From Streptomyces sp. rh34 (GTDB lineage Bacteria; Actinomycetota; Actinomycetes; Streptomycetales; Streptomycetaceae): a stretch of 64,000 bases of DNA. Both the position numbers and the translations under genes were made by a program. Under the pieces are notes generated by a model. The model did no database searches and had not been told where the DNA came from. It saw only the letters and a list, made by a program, of their open reading frames with translations. The stretch spans positions 22,710 through 86,709 of the forward strand of contig NZ_NTGZ01000004.1 of NCBI RefSeq assembly GCF_002551245.1, given 5' to 3'. This document shows positions 41,396-49,254 of this stretch, in pieces (the first letter of the stretch is position 1; each line of letters starts with the position of its first letter).

Positions 41396-41908
41396 ATGCC
41401 CACCGACCCCACCAAGCACCTCCTTGGCTACGGGCGCCAGGACACAACCACAGGCATGCTGCACGGCCACATCCGTTGGCCCAACGGACAACCGCCGACC
41501 CCGTTCGGATGCCGCTGGTGCGGAACCGCTCAGAACGTCCACGGCAAGCGCTGGATGCCAGGCAAGGCACTGCATACCTGGGAACGCCCCACCACCGCAC
41601 AAATCAAGGCCCGCATGCTGGCCCGCCGCAACGCCTACAAAGACGTCTGCCGGTGCCCGCGGGACGACGAATGGCGCCCGTTCGCCCCGGTCTTCGACCC
41701 GTACGCCTGCGAAGCCTCCAACTGCCACGGCTACACCTCCGAGACCAGCCCGTTTGGCGGCGGCCTGTACTCGCGATCTGTCACCACGACCAGCGCCGAG
41801 GTGTCCCGGAAGTGCAGTACGTGCGGCTGGCGGACGTCGGTGTGGCACGTCGATGACGGGTCTGCGGAAGAAGAGCTGCACCGCCACGTCACCCGCGTCC
41901 ACGCCTGA
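41396..41908 (+). CDS. Zinc-ribbon hypothetical protein
   Basis: A 170-residue protein, ATG 41396 behind GGGAGA. Motifs: FGCRWCGTAQNVHGKRW (shared with the 62-residue protein at 48454), VCRCPRDDEW, and a C-terminal KCSTCGWRTSVWHVD ending with HRHVTRVH. At least two zinc sites are likely. Function unknown. Confidence 0.75.
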   Translation: MPTDPTKHLLGYGRQDTTTGMLHGHIRWPNGQPPTPFGCRWCGTAQNVHGKRWMPGKALHTWERPTTAQIKARMLARRNAYKDVCRCPRDDEWRPFAPVFDPYACEASNCHGYTSETSPFGGGLYSRSVTTTSAEVSRKCSTCGWRTSVWHVDDGSAEEELHRHVTRVHA

Positions 41909-41931
41909 CCTCCACCACTCGGGAGACCGCC

Positions 41932-42369
41932 ATGCCTGCATCCAGCACCGGCACCATCCTCCGCACCACCGCCCACATCCTGAACTACTACGGCCTCCAC
42001 ACCGGCAAGCAGTTCGCCACCCACGACGGGCGCCTCGACATCACCGCCGCGATTTTCCGCGCCACCACCGGCAAAACCCCCAACTGCTTCCTGACTAACG
42101 AGAACGCCTCGCTCCTCCAGATCCAGGTGTGCGAGCCCGCCATGGACGCCATCCGCATGGTCTCCGCCGTCCTCCCCACCGAGCCGTCCACCGACCCGGC
42201 CACAGGGCGCGACGACCACATCGAGCACGTCAGCAACTGGGCCGGCCCCACCCGCCCCGACACGGATGCACCCACCCACCCCGAGGTCATCGGCGTGCTC
42301 CTCCGCGCCGCCACGGCCGCCGACAGCATCACCGCCTTCCCCCACCAGACCGAACGGAGCGCCGCCTGA
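41932..42369 (+). CDS. DUF6197-like protein
   Basis: A protein of 145 residues. The helical start (TILRTTAHILNYYGLHTGKQF) and following ITAAIFRATTG resemble DUF6197 proteins common in Streptomyces and their phages, of unknown function. TGATG overlap with the next gene. Confidence 0.7.
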   Translation: MPASSTGTILRTTAHILNYYGLHTGKQFATHDGRLDITAAIFRATTGKTPNCFLTNENASLLQIQVCEPAMDAIRMVSAVLPTEPSTDPATGRDDHIEHVSNWAGPTRPDTDAPTHPEVIGVLLRAATAADSITAFPHQTERSAA

Positions 42370-42518
42370 TGGACACCCGCATCGCCGTCACGATCACCGT
42401 CACCGCCACCAACCTCACCGAGGCCGACGTCGACACCATGCGCCAGGAGATCGAGGACGCAGCAGCTGCCTACAAGGGCGACGTCACCGTCGACTCCCGC
42501 ACCTACGAGGCCGACTAG
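42369..42518 (+). CDS. Small hypothetical protein
   Basis: A protein of 49 residues, strand-helix-strand (VTITVTATNLTEADVDTMRQEIED, then DVTVDSRTYEAD), coupled to the DUF6197-like gene by TGATG. Likely a small ferredoxin-like half fold. Function unknown. Confidence 0.65.
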   Translation: MDTRIAVTITVTATNLTEADVDTMRQEIEDAAAAYKGDVTVDSRTYEAD

Positions 42519-42584
42519 CCCACCTGACCGTCGCCCGCCCGGGGCCATCGCACCCCGGGCCCCACACCGGAACAGGACACCCCC

Positions 42585-42836
42585 ATGACCACCATGACCA
42601 TCGCCCCCGCCCTCACCGGCGGCCACGACCCCGCCTACTACGCCGGCCGCGCCGACGCCTACGACGACCACCAGGACGGCACCACGCTCCAGGTCCTCAC
42701 CGTCCGCCTCAGCTACCTCATCGACCAGCACCCCGACGTCCACTACGTCACCGGCTACGCCGCCCGCGTTCTCGAAATCGACGCCGAGCAGCGCCACATC
42801 ACCACCAACGACACCTACTGGGAGACCGCCGCATGA
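42585..42836 (+). CDS. Hypothetical protein
   Basis: A protein of 83 residues with GHDPAYYAGRADAYDDH, a pattern repeated in many small actinophage proteins, and a helix LTVRLSYLIDQH. ATGA overlap downstream. Preceded by a GCCCGGGG/CCCCGGGC hairpin at 42537-42560. Function unknown. Confidence 0.7.
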   Translation: MTTMTIAPALTGGHDPAYYAGRADAYDDHQDGTTLQVLTVRLSYLIDQHPDVHYVTGYAARVLEIDAEQRHITTNDTYWETAA

Positions 42837-43213
42837 ACGCTCGCGACAGCATCGAGAACCTGTGGGACCGGGCAACACCGGTTGGGCCACTCCTCGACGC
42901 CTACCGCCTTGCGGTTATCGCCGAGCGGGACGCCCAGATCATCGCGTGGCTGGAGAAGAAGGCGCGCGAGGAAGGTTCCTCGAACAAGGAGCGCCGCTCC
43001 CGCGCGGAGGTCCTCTTCCGCATGGCCGACAAGATGTCGCGCGGTGCCGTACGACCGCCCTTGTCGAAGGGCCCGGACGCGACTCCTCCGACACGTTCCG
43101 AGGTACTGCACGAAGCTGCCGACCTTGGGCGCGAGCTCAGCCGCCAGGGCTACTCCGCGCAGGAGATCGCGAAGCGCCTGGACCGCATGGCAGACGAGGC
43201 CACCACCACGTGA
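42833..43213 (+). CDS. Helical hypothetical protein
   Basis: A protein of 126 residues starting in an ATGA overlap. All-helical: RDSIENLWDRATPVG, AVIAERDAQIIAWLEKKARE, and a C-terminal SRQGYSAQEIAKRLDRMADE. Charged; possibly a coiled-coil adaptor. Function unknown. Confidence 0.7.
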   Translation: MNARDSIENLWDRATPVGPLLDAYRLAVIAERDAQIIAWLEKKAREEGSSNKERRSRAEVLFRMADKMSRGAVRPPLSKGPDATPPTRSEVLHEAADLGRELSRQGYSAQEIAKRLDRMADEATTT

Positions 43214-43347
43214 TCTGGCCGCCCACCGCACCCGCTGTCATTGCCGCCGTGCTCGGATTCATCGCCATCGCCATGATCTGCGCCTCCCAGCACGGCCACG
43301 GCACCACCCCGAACCCCCCAGACACGAAGGAGCACCCCCAGCCATGA
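43210..43347 (+). CDS. Small single-span membrane protein
   Basis: A protein of 45 residues starting GTG in a GTGA overlap, with one membrane helix (PAVIAAVLGFIAIAMICA) and a polar tail; ATGA overlap into the next gene. Both overlaps support it as real. Function unknown. Confidence 0.65.
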   Translation: MIWPPTAPAVIAAVLGFIAIAMICASQHGHGTTPNPPDTKEHPQP

Positions 43348-43715
43348 GCACCCAGCCCACCCCCCACCTCGACGACGAGCAGATCACCGCCCTCTCCGAC
43401 ACCCTCTACGACGCCCTGTACGCCATCACCCCGTACGCCGAACCCCACTTCGCCGACGAGACCGAGGGACTGAAGAACGCCGTCCGCGCAGTCCTCGCCG
43501 AAGCCGCTGCCCCCGCCCCGGGTGTCATCGAGTACGGCACCGCGTTCCGCGCGACGGAGCAGGCCGCCATCGAGGTGCACTCCCCGACCGCGAGCCGTGA
43601 TGAGGCGGCCGCCCGAGCGGACCGCTACCGCGACATGTACCCGGTCGTGCACCTCGTTCAGCGGACGGTGCACTACGGCGAGTGGACCGACTGCGCCGGA
43701 GGCCCCCGTGGCTGA
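43344..43715 (+). CDS. Hypothetical protein
   Basis: A protein of 123 residues with an acidic helical N-terminal half (DDEQITALSDTLYDALYAI) and a C-terminal alpha-beta half with ASRDEAAARADRYRDMYPVVHLVQRTVHYGEW, a pattern often seen in small phage proteins that mimic dsDNA or bind nucleotides. No firm family. Confidence 0.7.
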   Translation: MSTQPTPHLDDEQITALSDTLYDALYAITPYAEPHFADETEGLKNAVRAVLAEAAAPAPGVIEYGTAFRATEQAAIEVHSPTASRDEAAARADRYRDMYPVVHLVQRTVHYGEWTDCAGGPRG

Positions 43716-44055
43716 GACACACGACCAGACGTACATCGCGATCCTCGGTGCCGCCCTCGCCCAGATGAACCGCAACGCCCTCGTCCTCGCCGAGAACGGC
43801 AACAACCAGCTCGGCCGGCCCCACCCCAGCCACCCCGGCTGGCGCATCTGGAACGGCAACCTCTGCCAAATCGGCCACCACCAGCCCACCCCGTTCGTCC
43901 TCGAAGCGAACGCGATCCTCCCCGGCCGCATGTACGCCGACCGCGCCCACCACTGGCACGCCCACCTCAACAACAACCAGTGGACCCCCTGCGCACCCAC
44001 CGCCGACGGAGCCGTCCCCCTCACCATCACCATCACCCAAACCCGGGAGCCGTGA
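43708..44055 (+). CDS. Hypothetical protein
   Basis: A protein of 115 residues, GTG 43708 overlapping the previous stop. Beta-rich with many His, Trp and Asn (HPSHPGWRIWNGNLCQIGHHQ). Ends TIIT-type strand and overlaps the next start. Not recognised. Confidence 0.65.
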   Translation: MAETHDQTYIAILGAALAQMNRNALVLAENGNNQLGRPHPSHPGWRIWNGNLCQIGHHQPTPFVLEANAILPGRMYADRAHHWHAHLNNNQWTPCAPTADGAVPLTITITQTREP

Positions 44056-44234
44056 TGGCCTGCCCCACCGGCAAACAGCGCTTCCGCGACGACTTCGAAG
44101 CCAAGCTCGCCCTCCACCGAGTCACCACCAGCAACTCCCCCCGACGCCAAGAGAAGCGCGCCTACCACTGCCCCCACTGCCACGGATGGCACCTCACCAG
44201 CCAACCCAAGAAGCACAGGAAGGCCCGCCAGTGA
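44055..44234 (+). CDS. Small zinc-finger protein
   Basis: A protein of 59 residues: ACPTGKQRFRDDFEAKLAL, then RAYHCPHCHGWHLTS and a Lys/Arg tail. This is a widespread small phage zinc-finger type. Directly upstream of the RusA-like gene. Function unknown, probably nucleic acid binding. Confidence 0.75.
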   Translation: MACPTGKQRFRDDFEAKLALHRVTTSNSPRRQEKRAYHCPHCHGWHLTSQPKKHRKARQ

Positions 44235-44668
44235 CCACCACCCTCACCCGCCCCAACACCTGGCGGCTCGCACTCCCCGTCAACACCCTCCTCATCAACG
44301 CCAACCAGAACCTCCACTACCGCAAGAAGACCGAACTCATCAAAGCCCTCCGCCAGACCGCATGGGCCACTGCCCGTGCAGCCAACCTCCCCGCCCTCCA
44401 ACGCGCCCACATCTTCTACGTCATCCACCCCGACACCAAGACCCGCCGCCGCGACCCCGGCAACTGGTCCCCCTCCGTCAAAGCCGTAGTCGACGGCCTC
44501 GTAGACGCCGGAATCCTCCCCGACGACAACCACCACCACCTCCTCGGCCCCGACCCCCGACTCGGCACCCCCATCAAGGGCTCCCAACTCGTCCTCTGGA
44601 TCACCGACCTCGACCAGCTGGCACCCGACCACACCGCGTTCCTCAACCCGCCCGGAGACCCGTCATGA
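44231..44668 (+). CDS. RusA-like Holliday junction resolvase
   Basis: A protein of 145 residues from GTG 44231. The core RRRDPGNWSPSVKAVVDGLVD followed by GILPDDNHHH matches the RusA active-site layout (Asp-x-x-Asn, Lys, then Asp-Gly and Asp-Asp). RusA resolvases cut four-way junctions symmetrically. Works logically with the ERF annealing protein and SSB. Confidence 0.82.
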   Translation: MTTTLTRPNTWRLALPVNTLLINANQNLHYRKKTELIKALRQTAWATARAANLPALQRAHIFYVIHPDTKTRRRDPGNWSPSVKAVVDGLVDAGILPDDNHHHLLGPDPRLGTPIKGSQLVLWITDLDQLAPDHTAFLNPPGDPS

Positions 44669-45150
44669 CCATCATCGAAACCGAAACGTGCCGCGCCACA
44701 ACGAATGCCGCGTCCGGCCGGGACTGGCGGTTCAGTGCCGCCTGCGCCAGCGTCGACCCCGACCTGTTCTTCCCCCGCCGGGCGGAGGACCGGCCGCTCG
44801 CCCAGGTCGCTGAGGCCAAGCTGGTGTGCGGCGGGTGCCCGGTTCGGCAGGAGTGCCTGGACTGGGCGTTGGAGACCCGGCAGGACTCGGGTGTGTGGGG
44901 TGGCCTGTCGGAGAACGAGCGGCGCTCCATGCACCGCCGGGTCCGCCGGTACGACACCAGGGGGCCGGGCATGCCGGAGCAGATCATTCAGCACCGTCTG
45001 CCCGAGTTTCGGGCTGCGGTCGCGGCCGGTGGCGGGGTGGGCAAGGTGGCCCGGGCGCTGGGGACGAACGTGCAGACCGTGAACACCGTCCTCGCCCTAC
45101 TGGAAGACCGGAAGCAGCTGGACGCGGCCGTCGAGGAGGTGGCGTCATGA
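44665..45150 (+). CDS. WhiB-like protein 2 with C-terminal helix-turn-helix
   Basis: A 161-residue protein with canonical ligands Cys27, Cys55, Cys58 and Cys64 (VCGGCPVRQEC), then SGVWGGLSENERR, the standard Wbl turn, and a basic segment RRVRRYD. Unlike host Wbl proteins it continues with about 60 residues forming a helix-turn-helix (GGGVGKVARALGTNVQTVNTVLALL). It overlaps the RusA-like gene and the DDDTIDDP paralogue. Confidence 0.88.
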   Translation: MTIIETETCRATTNAASGRDWRFSAACASVDPDLFFPRRAEDRPLAQVAEAKLVCGGCPVRQECLDWALETRQDSGVWGGLSENERRSMHRRVRRYDTRGPGMPEQIIQHRLPEFRAAVAAGGGVGKVARALGTNVQTVNTVLALLEDRKQLDAAVEEVAS

Positions 45151-46067
45151 CGCGGACGTTTCAGGAGAGGGCGGCGCACGCCCGGTGGGCGTCGCGCCGG
45201 CGGGAGCAGAAGCGTCTCGGGGTGTGGAAGCCGTTCGTGCCAGCCGCCCCGGTAAGGGAGCATCTGGAGCGGGTCCGTGAGGCGGGTATGCCTGTGCGGG
45301 CTACCGCAGTCCGGTTGGGGTTGCCGTACACGGCGTTCGAGTACCTGGTGTGGGGTGACCAGAACAACCCGCCGGGGGAACTGGTCCGTACGGAGACCGC
45401 GGAACTTATCCTCGGGTACTGGCCGACGCTGGCCGACTTCCCGGACGGGTCCCGGATCGACCCGACGGGCACCAGGCGCCGGGTGCACGCCCTGGAGACG
45501 CTGGGGTTCAGCCAGAAGTTCATCGCTGACCGGCTGGGCATTCAGAACTCGAACTTCGCCCGGTCGATGGTCGTCGACCGTGTGACGGCCCGTGTCGCCC
45601 GCGGGGTGGCCGCCCAGTACGACCTGCTGTGGAACAAGCGCCCGGAGGACTTCGGGGTGAAGCAGTGGGTCGCTGACCGGACACGCCGTATGGCGGCCCG
45701 CCAGGGGTGGGCACCGCCGTTGGCGTGGGACGACGACACGATCGACGACCCGACCGCGGTCCCGCAGATGGACGCACCCGTACCGGGGTTCACGGAAGGC
45801 GATGACGTGGTGGCCCGGTTCCTGCTGGGCGAGTCCGTCGTCCTGGACCGTGCGGCGCAGCGTGAGGTGATCAGCCACCTCATGGAGTGGAGCAACGAAA
45901 CCCCGGAGGAGATCGGGGCCCGTTTGGGGATGACGGGCCCCGCGGTGGGTCAGACGTGGGTGCGGATGAACCGTGAGGCCCGTGCGGCGGGCCGGCCGGT
46001 GCCGTGGCGGCGCGTGTACATCCCCCGGAACGAAATCAACCAGAACGACATGAGGAGTGCGGCATGA
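45147..46067 (+). CDS. Helix-turn-helix protein, DDDTIDDP family, copy 2
   Basis: A 306-residue paralogue of 29129-30139. Shared: the WKPFV/WQPFV-x-A-x-PVRxHL segment near residues 25-40, and ARQGWAPPLAWDDDTIDDPTAVP around residue 200. It has several helix-turn-helix-like stretches (AGMPVRATAVRLGLPYTAFEYL; GFSQKFIADRLGIQNSNFARSM; EEIGARLGMTGPAVGQTW). Both copies lie beside a Wbl gene, which suggests a working pair. Function unknown. Confidence 0.75.
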   Translation: MTRTFQERAAHARWASRRREQKRLGVWKPFVPAAPVREHLERVREAGMPVRATAVRLGLPYTAFEYLVWGDQNNPPGELVRTETAELILGYWPTLADFPDGSRIDPTGTRRRVHALETLGFSQKFIADRLGIQNSNFARSMVVDRVTARVARGVAAQYDLLWNKRPEDFGVKQWVADRTRRMAARQGWAPPLAWDDDTIDDPTAVPQMDAPVPGFTEGDDVVARFLLGESVVLDRAAQREVISHLMEWSNETPEEIGARLGMTGPAVGQTWVRMNREARAAGRPVPWRRVYIPRNEINQNDMRSAA

Positions 46068-46606
46068 GCTTGCCGACGATGCACGGAACAGCCCGCTTGA
46101 TCGATGACCCGGAGCTTCGGTTCGGGGCCGGGTCGGGGAAGGCGGTGGTGCGGGTGCGCCTGGCGTTCAACTCGCGGAAGAAGGACAAGGCCACGAACGA
46201 GTGGGTCGACGGTGACACGTTCTTCGTGGACGGGAAGGCGTTCGATCAGGCGGCGGAGCACATCGCGGAGTCGTTGTCGCGAGGGATGGAGGTGGTGGTG
46301 TCGGGCCGACTCCGTACGGAGAAGTGGGAGACGGGTCAGGGTGAGAAGCGGTCGGCGTCGGCGCTGCTGATCGACTCGATCGGTCCGAGTCTGGCCCGTG
46401 CGACGGCGAAGGTGACGAAGGTGTCCTCGAGCGGTTCCGGCGGCCAGGGTCAGGGCCGGAGTCAGGGGAGGTCGCAGCAGGGTGCGGCGTCGGCGGAGGA
46501 TCCGTGGGCGTCGAACAACCCGGGGACGTCCGCCGGTGCGCCGGCTGGTGGTGGGTGGGGGAGGGGTTCCCAGGGTGGGGGTTACTCCGACGAGCCGCCT
46601 TTCTGA
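46064..46606 (+). CDS. ssb: Single-stranded DNA-binding protein
   Basis: A 180-residue protein. OB fold over residues 1-110 (GTARLIDDPELRFGAGSGKAVVRVRLAFN; FFVDGKAFDQAAEHIAESLSRGMEVVVSGRL), then a Gly/Gln/Ser-rich linker and an acidic C-terminal tip SDEPPF, the protein-interaction tail of bacterial SSB. It coats single strands during replication and recombination. Start ATG 46064 behind GAGGAG. Confidence 0.93.
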   Translation: MSLPTMHGTARLIDDPELRFGAGSGKAVVRVRLAFNSRKKDKATNEWVDGDTFFVDGKAFDQAAEHIAESLSRGMEVVVSGRLRTEKWETGQGEKRSASALLIDSIGPSLARATAKVTKVSSSGSGGQGQGRSQGRSQQGAASAEDPWASNNPGTSAGAPAGGGWGRGSQGGGYSDEPPF

Positions 46607-46688
46607 GGCAGCTTCGGCGCGGCACAGGGTCCGGTCCTTTCGGGGGTCGGGCCCTTTGCCGTGCCTGGTCTCCCCCTGGACCGTGAAA

Positions 46689-46721
46689 CGTATTGCTATG
46701 CAATACGAAACTGGGTATGGT
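46689..46721 (+). promoter_or_regulatory. Promoter with perfect operator palindrome
   Basis: CGTATTGC-TAT-GCAATACG (46689-46707), the same palindrome as at 40809 read from the other strand. -35 TTGCTA (46693-46698), 17-base spacer, -10 TATGGT (46716-46721). The following GGTGGCACC also matches 40842-40850. Confidence 0.75.
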
Positions 46722-46758
46722 GGTGGCACCGCACAACACCACCCCGAAGGGGCCACCC

Positions 46759-46953
46759 GTGCAGGAACTCCGCCTTCTTGACCCCGACGGATACACCGTC
46801 CCTTGCAGCGTCACCCGGGTCACCCCCACCACCGAACCCAAAGCCCGCACCGCCCTCCAGGCGCTCGCCCGCGACCACGCCGAACAGTGGGCATGGGCCC
46901 GCTACGACTACCGCAACTACCGCATCATCACCACCCCGGAAGGACCCCGATGA
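46759..46953 (+). CDS. Small hypothetical protein
   Basis: A protein of 64 residues, GTG 46759 behind GAAGGGG, first gene after a regulated promoter. Pattern: VQELRLLDPDGYTVPCSVTRV strands, then a helix TALQALARDHAEQWAWARYDY. Function unknown. Confidence 0.65.
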   Translation: MQELRLLDPDGYTVPCSVTRVTPTTEPKARTALQALARDHAEQWAWARYDYRNYRIITTPEGPR

Positions 46954-47171
46954 CCACGCCCTCCGCCCCCGTGTTCGAGCTCCAGACCTACGACTACTCC
47001 GCCAACAGGTGGGAGACGGCCGGCACGTATGACACCGCCACCGACAACCGGGCTGAAGGCAACGCGTACTACGCCTACCAGGTGCATTCGGCGGCCGGCC
47101 CGACCCGGCTCCTGAAGGACGGTGCCACCCACCAGGGCTACGACAACCCGGACGACTACTACACGCGGTAG
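46950..47171 (+). CDS. Small hypothetical protein
   Basis: A protein of 73 residues in an ATGA overlap; Tyr-rich (FELQTYDYSANRWETAGTYD; GNAYYAYQVHS; DNPDDYYTR). Small beta domain of unknown function. Confidence 0.65.
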   Translation: MTTPSAPVFELQTYDYSANRWETAGTYDTATDNRAEGNAYYAYQVHSAAGPTRLLKDGATHQGYDNPDDYYTR

Positions 47172-47229
47172 CCGCTCTTTCCCGGGGCCGCCCGACGGGC
47201 GGGCCCACCCCTAACCCGGAAGGACCCCG

Positions 47230-47412
47230 ATGACCGACGTCCTTGCCCCTCTGCCCACTGCCGAGCAGCTCGCAGATCTGCTCCTCACCCCCGGCCGCAG
47301 CGAGGCCGCACTGACCGCGGAGTTGACCGCCCAGGCGGGCGCCCGGCCTGCCCGCCGGCTGCTGGCCGCCGCCCACAGCATCGCCGCGGAACGCCTGTGG
47401 GCTGCGGCATGA
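47230..47412 (+). CDS. Small helical protein
   Basis: A protein of 60 residues with a leader GGAAGGACCCCGATG identical to that of the gene at 46950. Two Ala-rich helices (AEQLADLLLTPG; ARPARRLLAAAHSIAAERLW). Function unknown. Confidence 0.65.
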   Translation: MTDVLAPLPTAEQLADLLLTPGRSEAALTAELTAQAGARPARRLLAAAHSIAAERLWAAA

Positions 47413-47495
47413 CGTACCTGTTACTCACCGCCGTGTTCATCGTCGCCATGCGAATCGCCGCTGGCGTCATCCTCACCAACCGCAAGGAGAACTGA
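47409..47495 (+). CDS. Very small membrane peptide
   Basis: A peptide of 28 residues from an ATGA overlap, almost wholly one hydrophobic helix (YLLLTAVFIVAMRIAAGVIL) ending TNRKEN. The ribosome site of the next gene (AAGGAG) lies in its last codons. Could be a membrane effector or simply a coupling peptide. Confidence 0.45.
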   Translation: MTYLLLTAVFIVAMRIAAGVILTNRKEN

Positions 47496-47498
47496 CCC

Positions 47499-47966
47499 AT
47501 GACCAGCATCCAGAACCCCACCCCTTGGTCCGACTACGACTTCCTCGAGTTCGAGTGCTTCGTCTCCAAGGTCGGCATCGAGGGCTTCTCGTACGCCGCC
47601 GAGCACTACGGGCCCGAGTTCGAGAACGCCGAGCTCCAGAAGGTCACCGACGACCTGGGCACCCTGCGGGCTTTCTACCGGGAGCACTTCCCGAAGGTCG
47701 GCGCCTGGTACGAGACGGTCGGCGGTGAGCGCGCCTGCAACCTTCACAACGCGCACGTCGATGAGGCCCGGAAGCGGGAGGAGGACTCCTGCCTGTTCGC
47801 TGTCCGCTGCACCGACGGGCACGTCATCACCTACCGGACGGCCCCGGCCCGCGACACGCACGCCCAGTACCTCCTGGACAACCGGGGCAAGGGGTGGCGT
47901 GAGCCGGCCACGATGCTGCGCCGCCTGGTCCCGGGCGGGGAGTGGGCCGAGGAGCGTGCCGCATGA
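47499..47966 (+). CDS. Hypothetical protein
   Basis: A protein of 155 residues from ATG 47499 behind AAGGAG. Acidic, helical, with aromatic-rich N-terminus (WSDYDFLEFECFVSKVG) and a C-terminal half CLFAVRCTDGHVITYRTAPARDTH. Not recognised. Confidence 0.7.
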   Translation: MTSIQNPTPWSDYDFLEFECFVSKVGIEGFSYAAEHYGPEFENAELQKVTDDLGTLRAFYREHFPKVGAWYETVGGERACNLHNAHVDEARKREEDSCLFAVRCTDGHVITYRTAPARDTHAQYLLDNRGKGWREPATMLRRLVPGGEWAEERAA

Positions 47967-48454
47967 CCACAACGGTTCCTACTGCTGACACTGCCCTGGC
48001 GAAGGCCCGCCTGATCCGTGACTGGCACGACAGCGGGGCCGGCCGCCACGCCGACCTGACCGACTGGGTGCAGTCGACCACCGCGGACGGTCTGCCGATG
48101 ATGTCCGCCCGTCTGGACGTGCTGCCGCCCGCCGGGGCGCTGGCGGTGTTCGCGGCCCGGCAGGAGGTGGAGGTCGCCCGGCGGTCGGGTGCGGGGGATG
48201 TGCTGCCCGCCCTGGACTACAGCGTGCCGGACCGTACGGCATGTGTGTGGCGCGAGGGCGGGGTGTGGGTGGAGGTGTGGCACCCGAACATCCCGGAACC
48301 GCCTGCGTCCCGCCCAGGGCCTCCCACGGCTGTCACAGCACCGCCCCGGCCCGTACCGGCTCCCCCACCGCGACCGCCCGCCGTCACCCCATCCGCGCCC
48401 CTCCCACGACGACCCGCCAACCGCTTCCGCCGCACACCCAAGGACCTCACGTGA
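47963..48454 (+). CDS. Hypothetical protein with Pro-rich tail
   Basis: A 163-residue protein, ATGA overlap. N-terminal about 110 residues are an alpha-beta domain (LAKARLIRDWHDSGAG; RTACVWREGGVWVEVWHP); the C-terminus is a long Pro-rich tail. Function unknown. Confidence 0.7.
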   Translation: MTTTVPTADTALAKARLIRDWHDSGAGRHADLTDWVQSTTADGLPMMSARLDVLPPAGALAVFAARQEVEVARRSGAGDVLPALDYSVPDRTACVWREGGVWVEVWHPNIPEPPASRPGPPTAVTAPPRPVPAPPPRPPAVTPSAPLPRRPANRFRRTPKDLT

Positions 48455-48642
48455 TGCCCGTCATCCGTCACCGGACCGCCCCGAACCCGGACGGGTGCCG
48501 GTGGTGCGGCTACGACAACCCGCACGGCTGGCAGTACCTGCCCGGGAAGGGCGGCCACCAGTGGGAGCAGCCCACCAACGCCCAACGACTCGCCCGCATG
48601 CGCGCCCGCCGGGCCCGCCGCGCCTACCGCAAGGAGAGCTGA
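48454..48642 (+). CDS. Small zinc-ribbon protein
   Basis: A protein of 62 residues; GTG 48451 (GTGA overlap) or ATG 48454. Contains GCRWCGYDNPHGWQYLPGKGGHQW, close to part of the 41396 protein, and an Arg-rich C-terminus RMRARRARRAYRKE. Probable nucleic-acid-binding zinc knuckle. Confidence 0.65.
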   Translation: MPVIRHRTAPNPDGCRWCGYDNPHGWQYLPGKGGHQWEQPTNAQRLARMRARRARRAYRKES

Positions 48643-48644
48643 CC

Positions 48645-49046
48645 ATGTCGTACGCGCAGTACCTCACCGCCGAGGAGAAGCTCGAACAGGGCAAGCAGGC
48701 CCTCGGCATCCCCCGCATCGTCGTCATCTGCGGCAGCACCCGGTTTATGGCCGACATGCAGGAGGCGAACCTCCGGGAGACCGCGGCCGGCCACATCGTC
48801 GTCGCGCCGGGCTGCAACCTGAAGGAGCCGCACCCCTTGTGGGCCGGCGACATGCTGATGGCGCCGCTCAAAATCCGCCTGGACGACCTGCACCGGGCGA
48901 AAATCCGCCTCGCGGACGAGGTCCTGGTGGTGGGGGACTACATCGGCGACAGCACCCGTGCGGAGATCCAGTACGCGGCATCGCTGCGCAAGCCGATCCG
49001 CTACACCCACCCCGACGTCAACCCGCTGCTGGACGGTGCCGCATGA
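48645..49046 (+). CDS. Nucleoside 2-deoxyribosyltransferase-like protein
   Basis: A protein of 133 residues. VVICGSTRFMADMQEANL, then HRAKIRLADEVLVVGDYIGDSTRAEIQYAASLRKPIRY fits the Rossmann-like deoxyribosyltransferase-related fold found in many phages (nucleotide-binding GSTRF loop and late D-S-T-R-x-E). It may act in nucleotide salvage or bind nucleotides as a sensor. Start ATG 48645 behind AAGGAGAG. Confidence 0.75.
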   Translation: MSYAQYLTAEEKLEQGKQALGIPRIVVICGSTRFMADMQEANLRETAAGHIVVAPGCNLKEPHPLWAGDMLMAPLKIRLDDLHRAKIRLADEVLVVGDYIGDSTRAEIQYAASLRKPIRYTHPDVNPLLDGAA

Positions 49047-49251
49047 CCGACCGTGCCGCCGTGTTGGCGTACCTCCAGCAGGCCGGGCTCAGCACACCCC
49101 GCGCGAACGCCCACATCGAGGGGAGCGGCTCCGCAACGCGCTCTCTTCCGGGGAGGGCGCGGACTGGAACTGGTGGGACGCAGCCGTGATCCCCGGAGAG
49201 TGCGCAAACCTCATCGACCCGCCCGCCGACACCGCACCGAAGGAGCACTGA
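49043..49251 (+). CDS. Frameshifted small hypothetical gene
   Basis: From ATG 49043 (ATGA overlap) the frame reads MTDRAAVLAYLQQAGLSTP and, as written, stops at 49189 after a Ser/Gly/Arg-rich tail. Shifting by -1 at the GGGG tract 49120-49123 gives instead GERLRNALSSGEGADWNWW and a sensible end at 49251 just before the next gene. So the gene carries either a real one-base deletion, a sequencing error in the G tract, or a programmed slip. Function unknown. Confidence 0.5.
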
Positions 49252-49254
49252 CCC

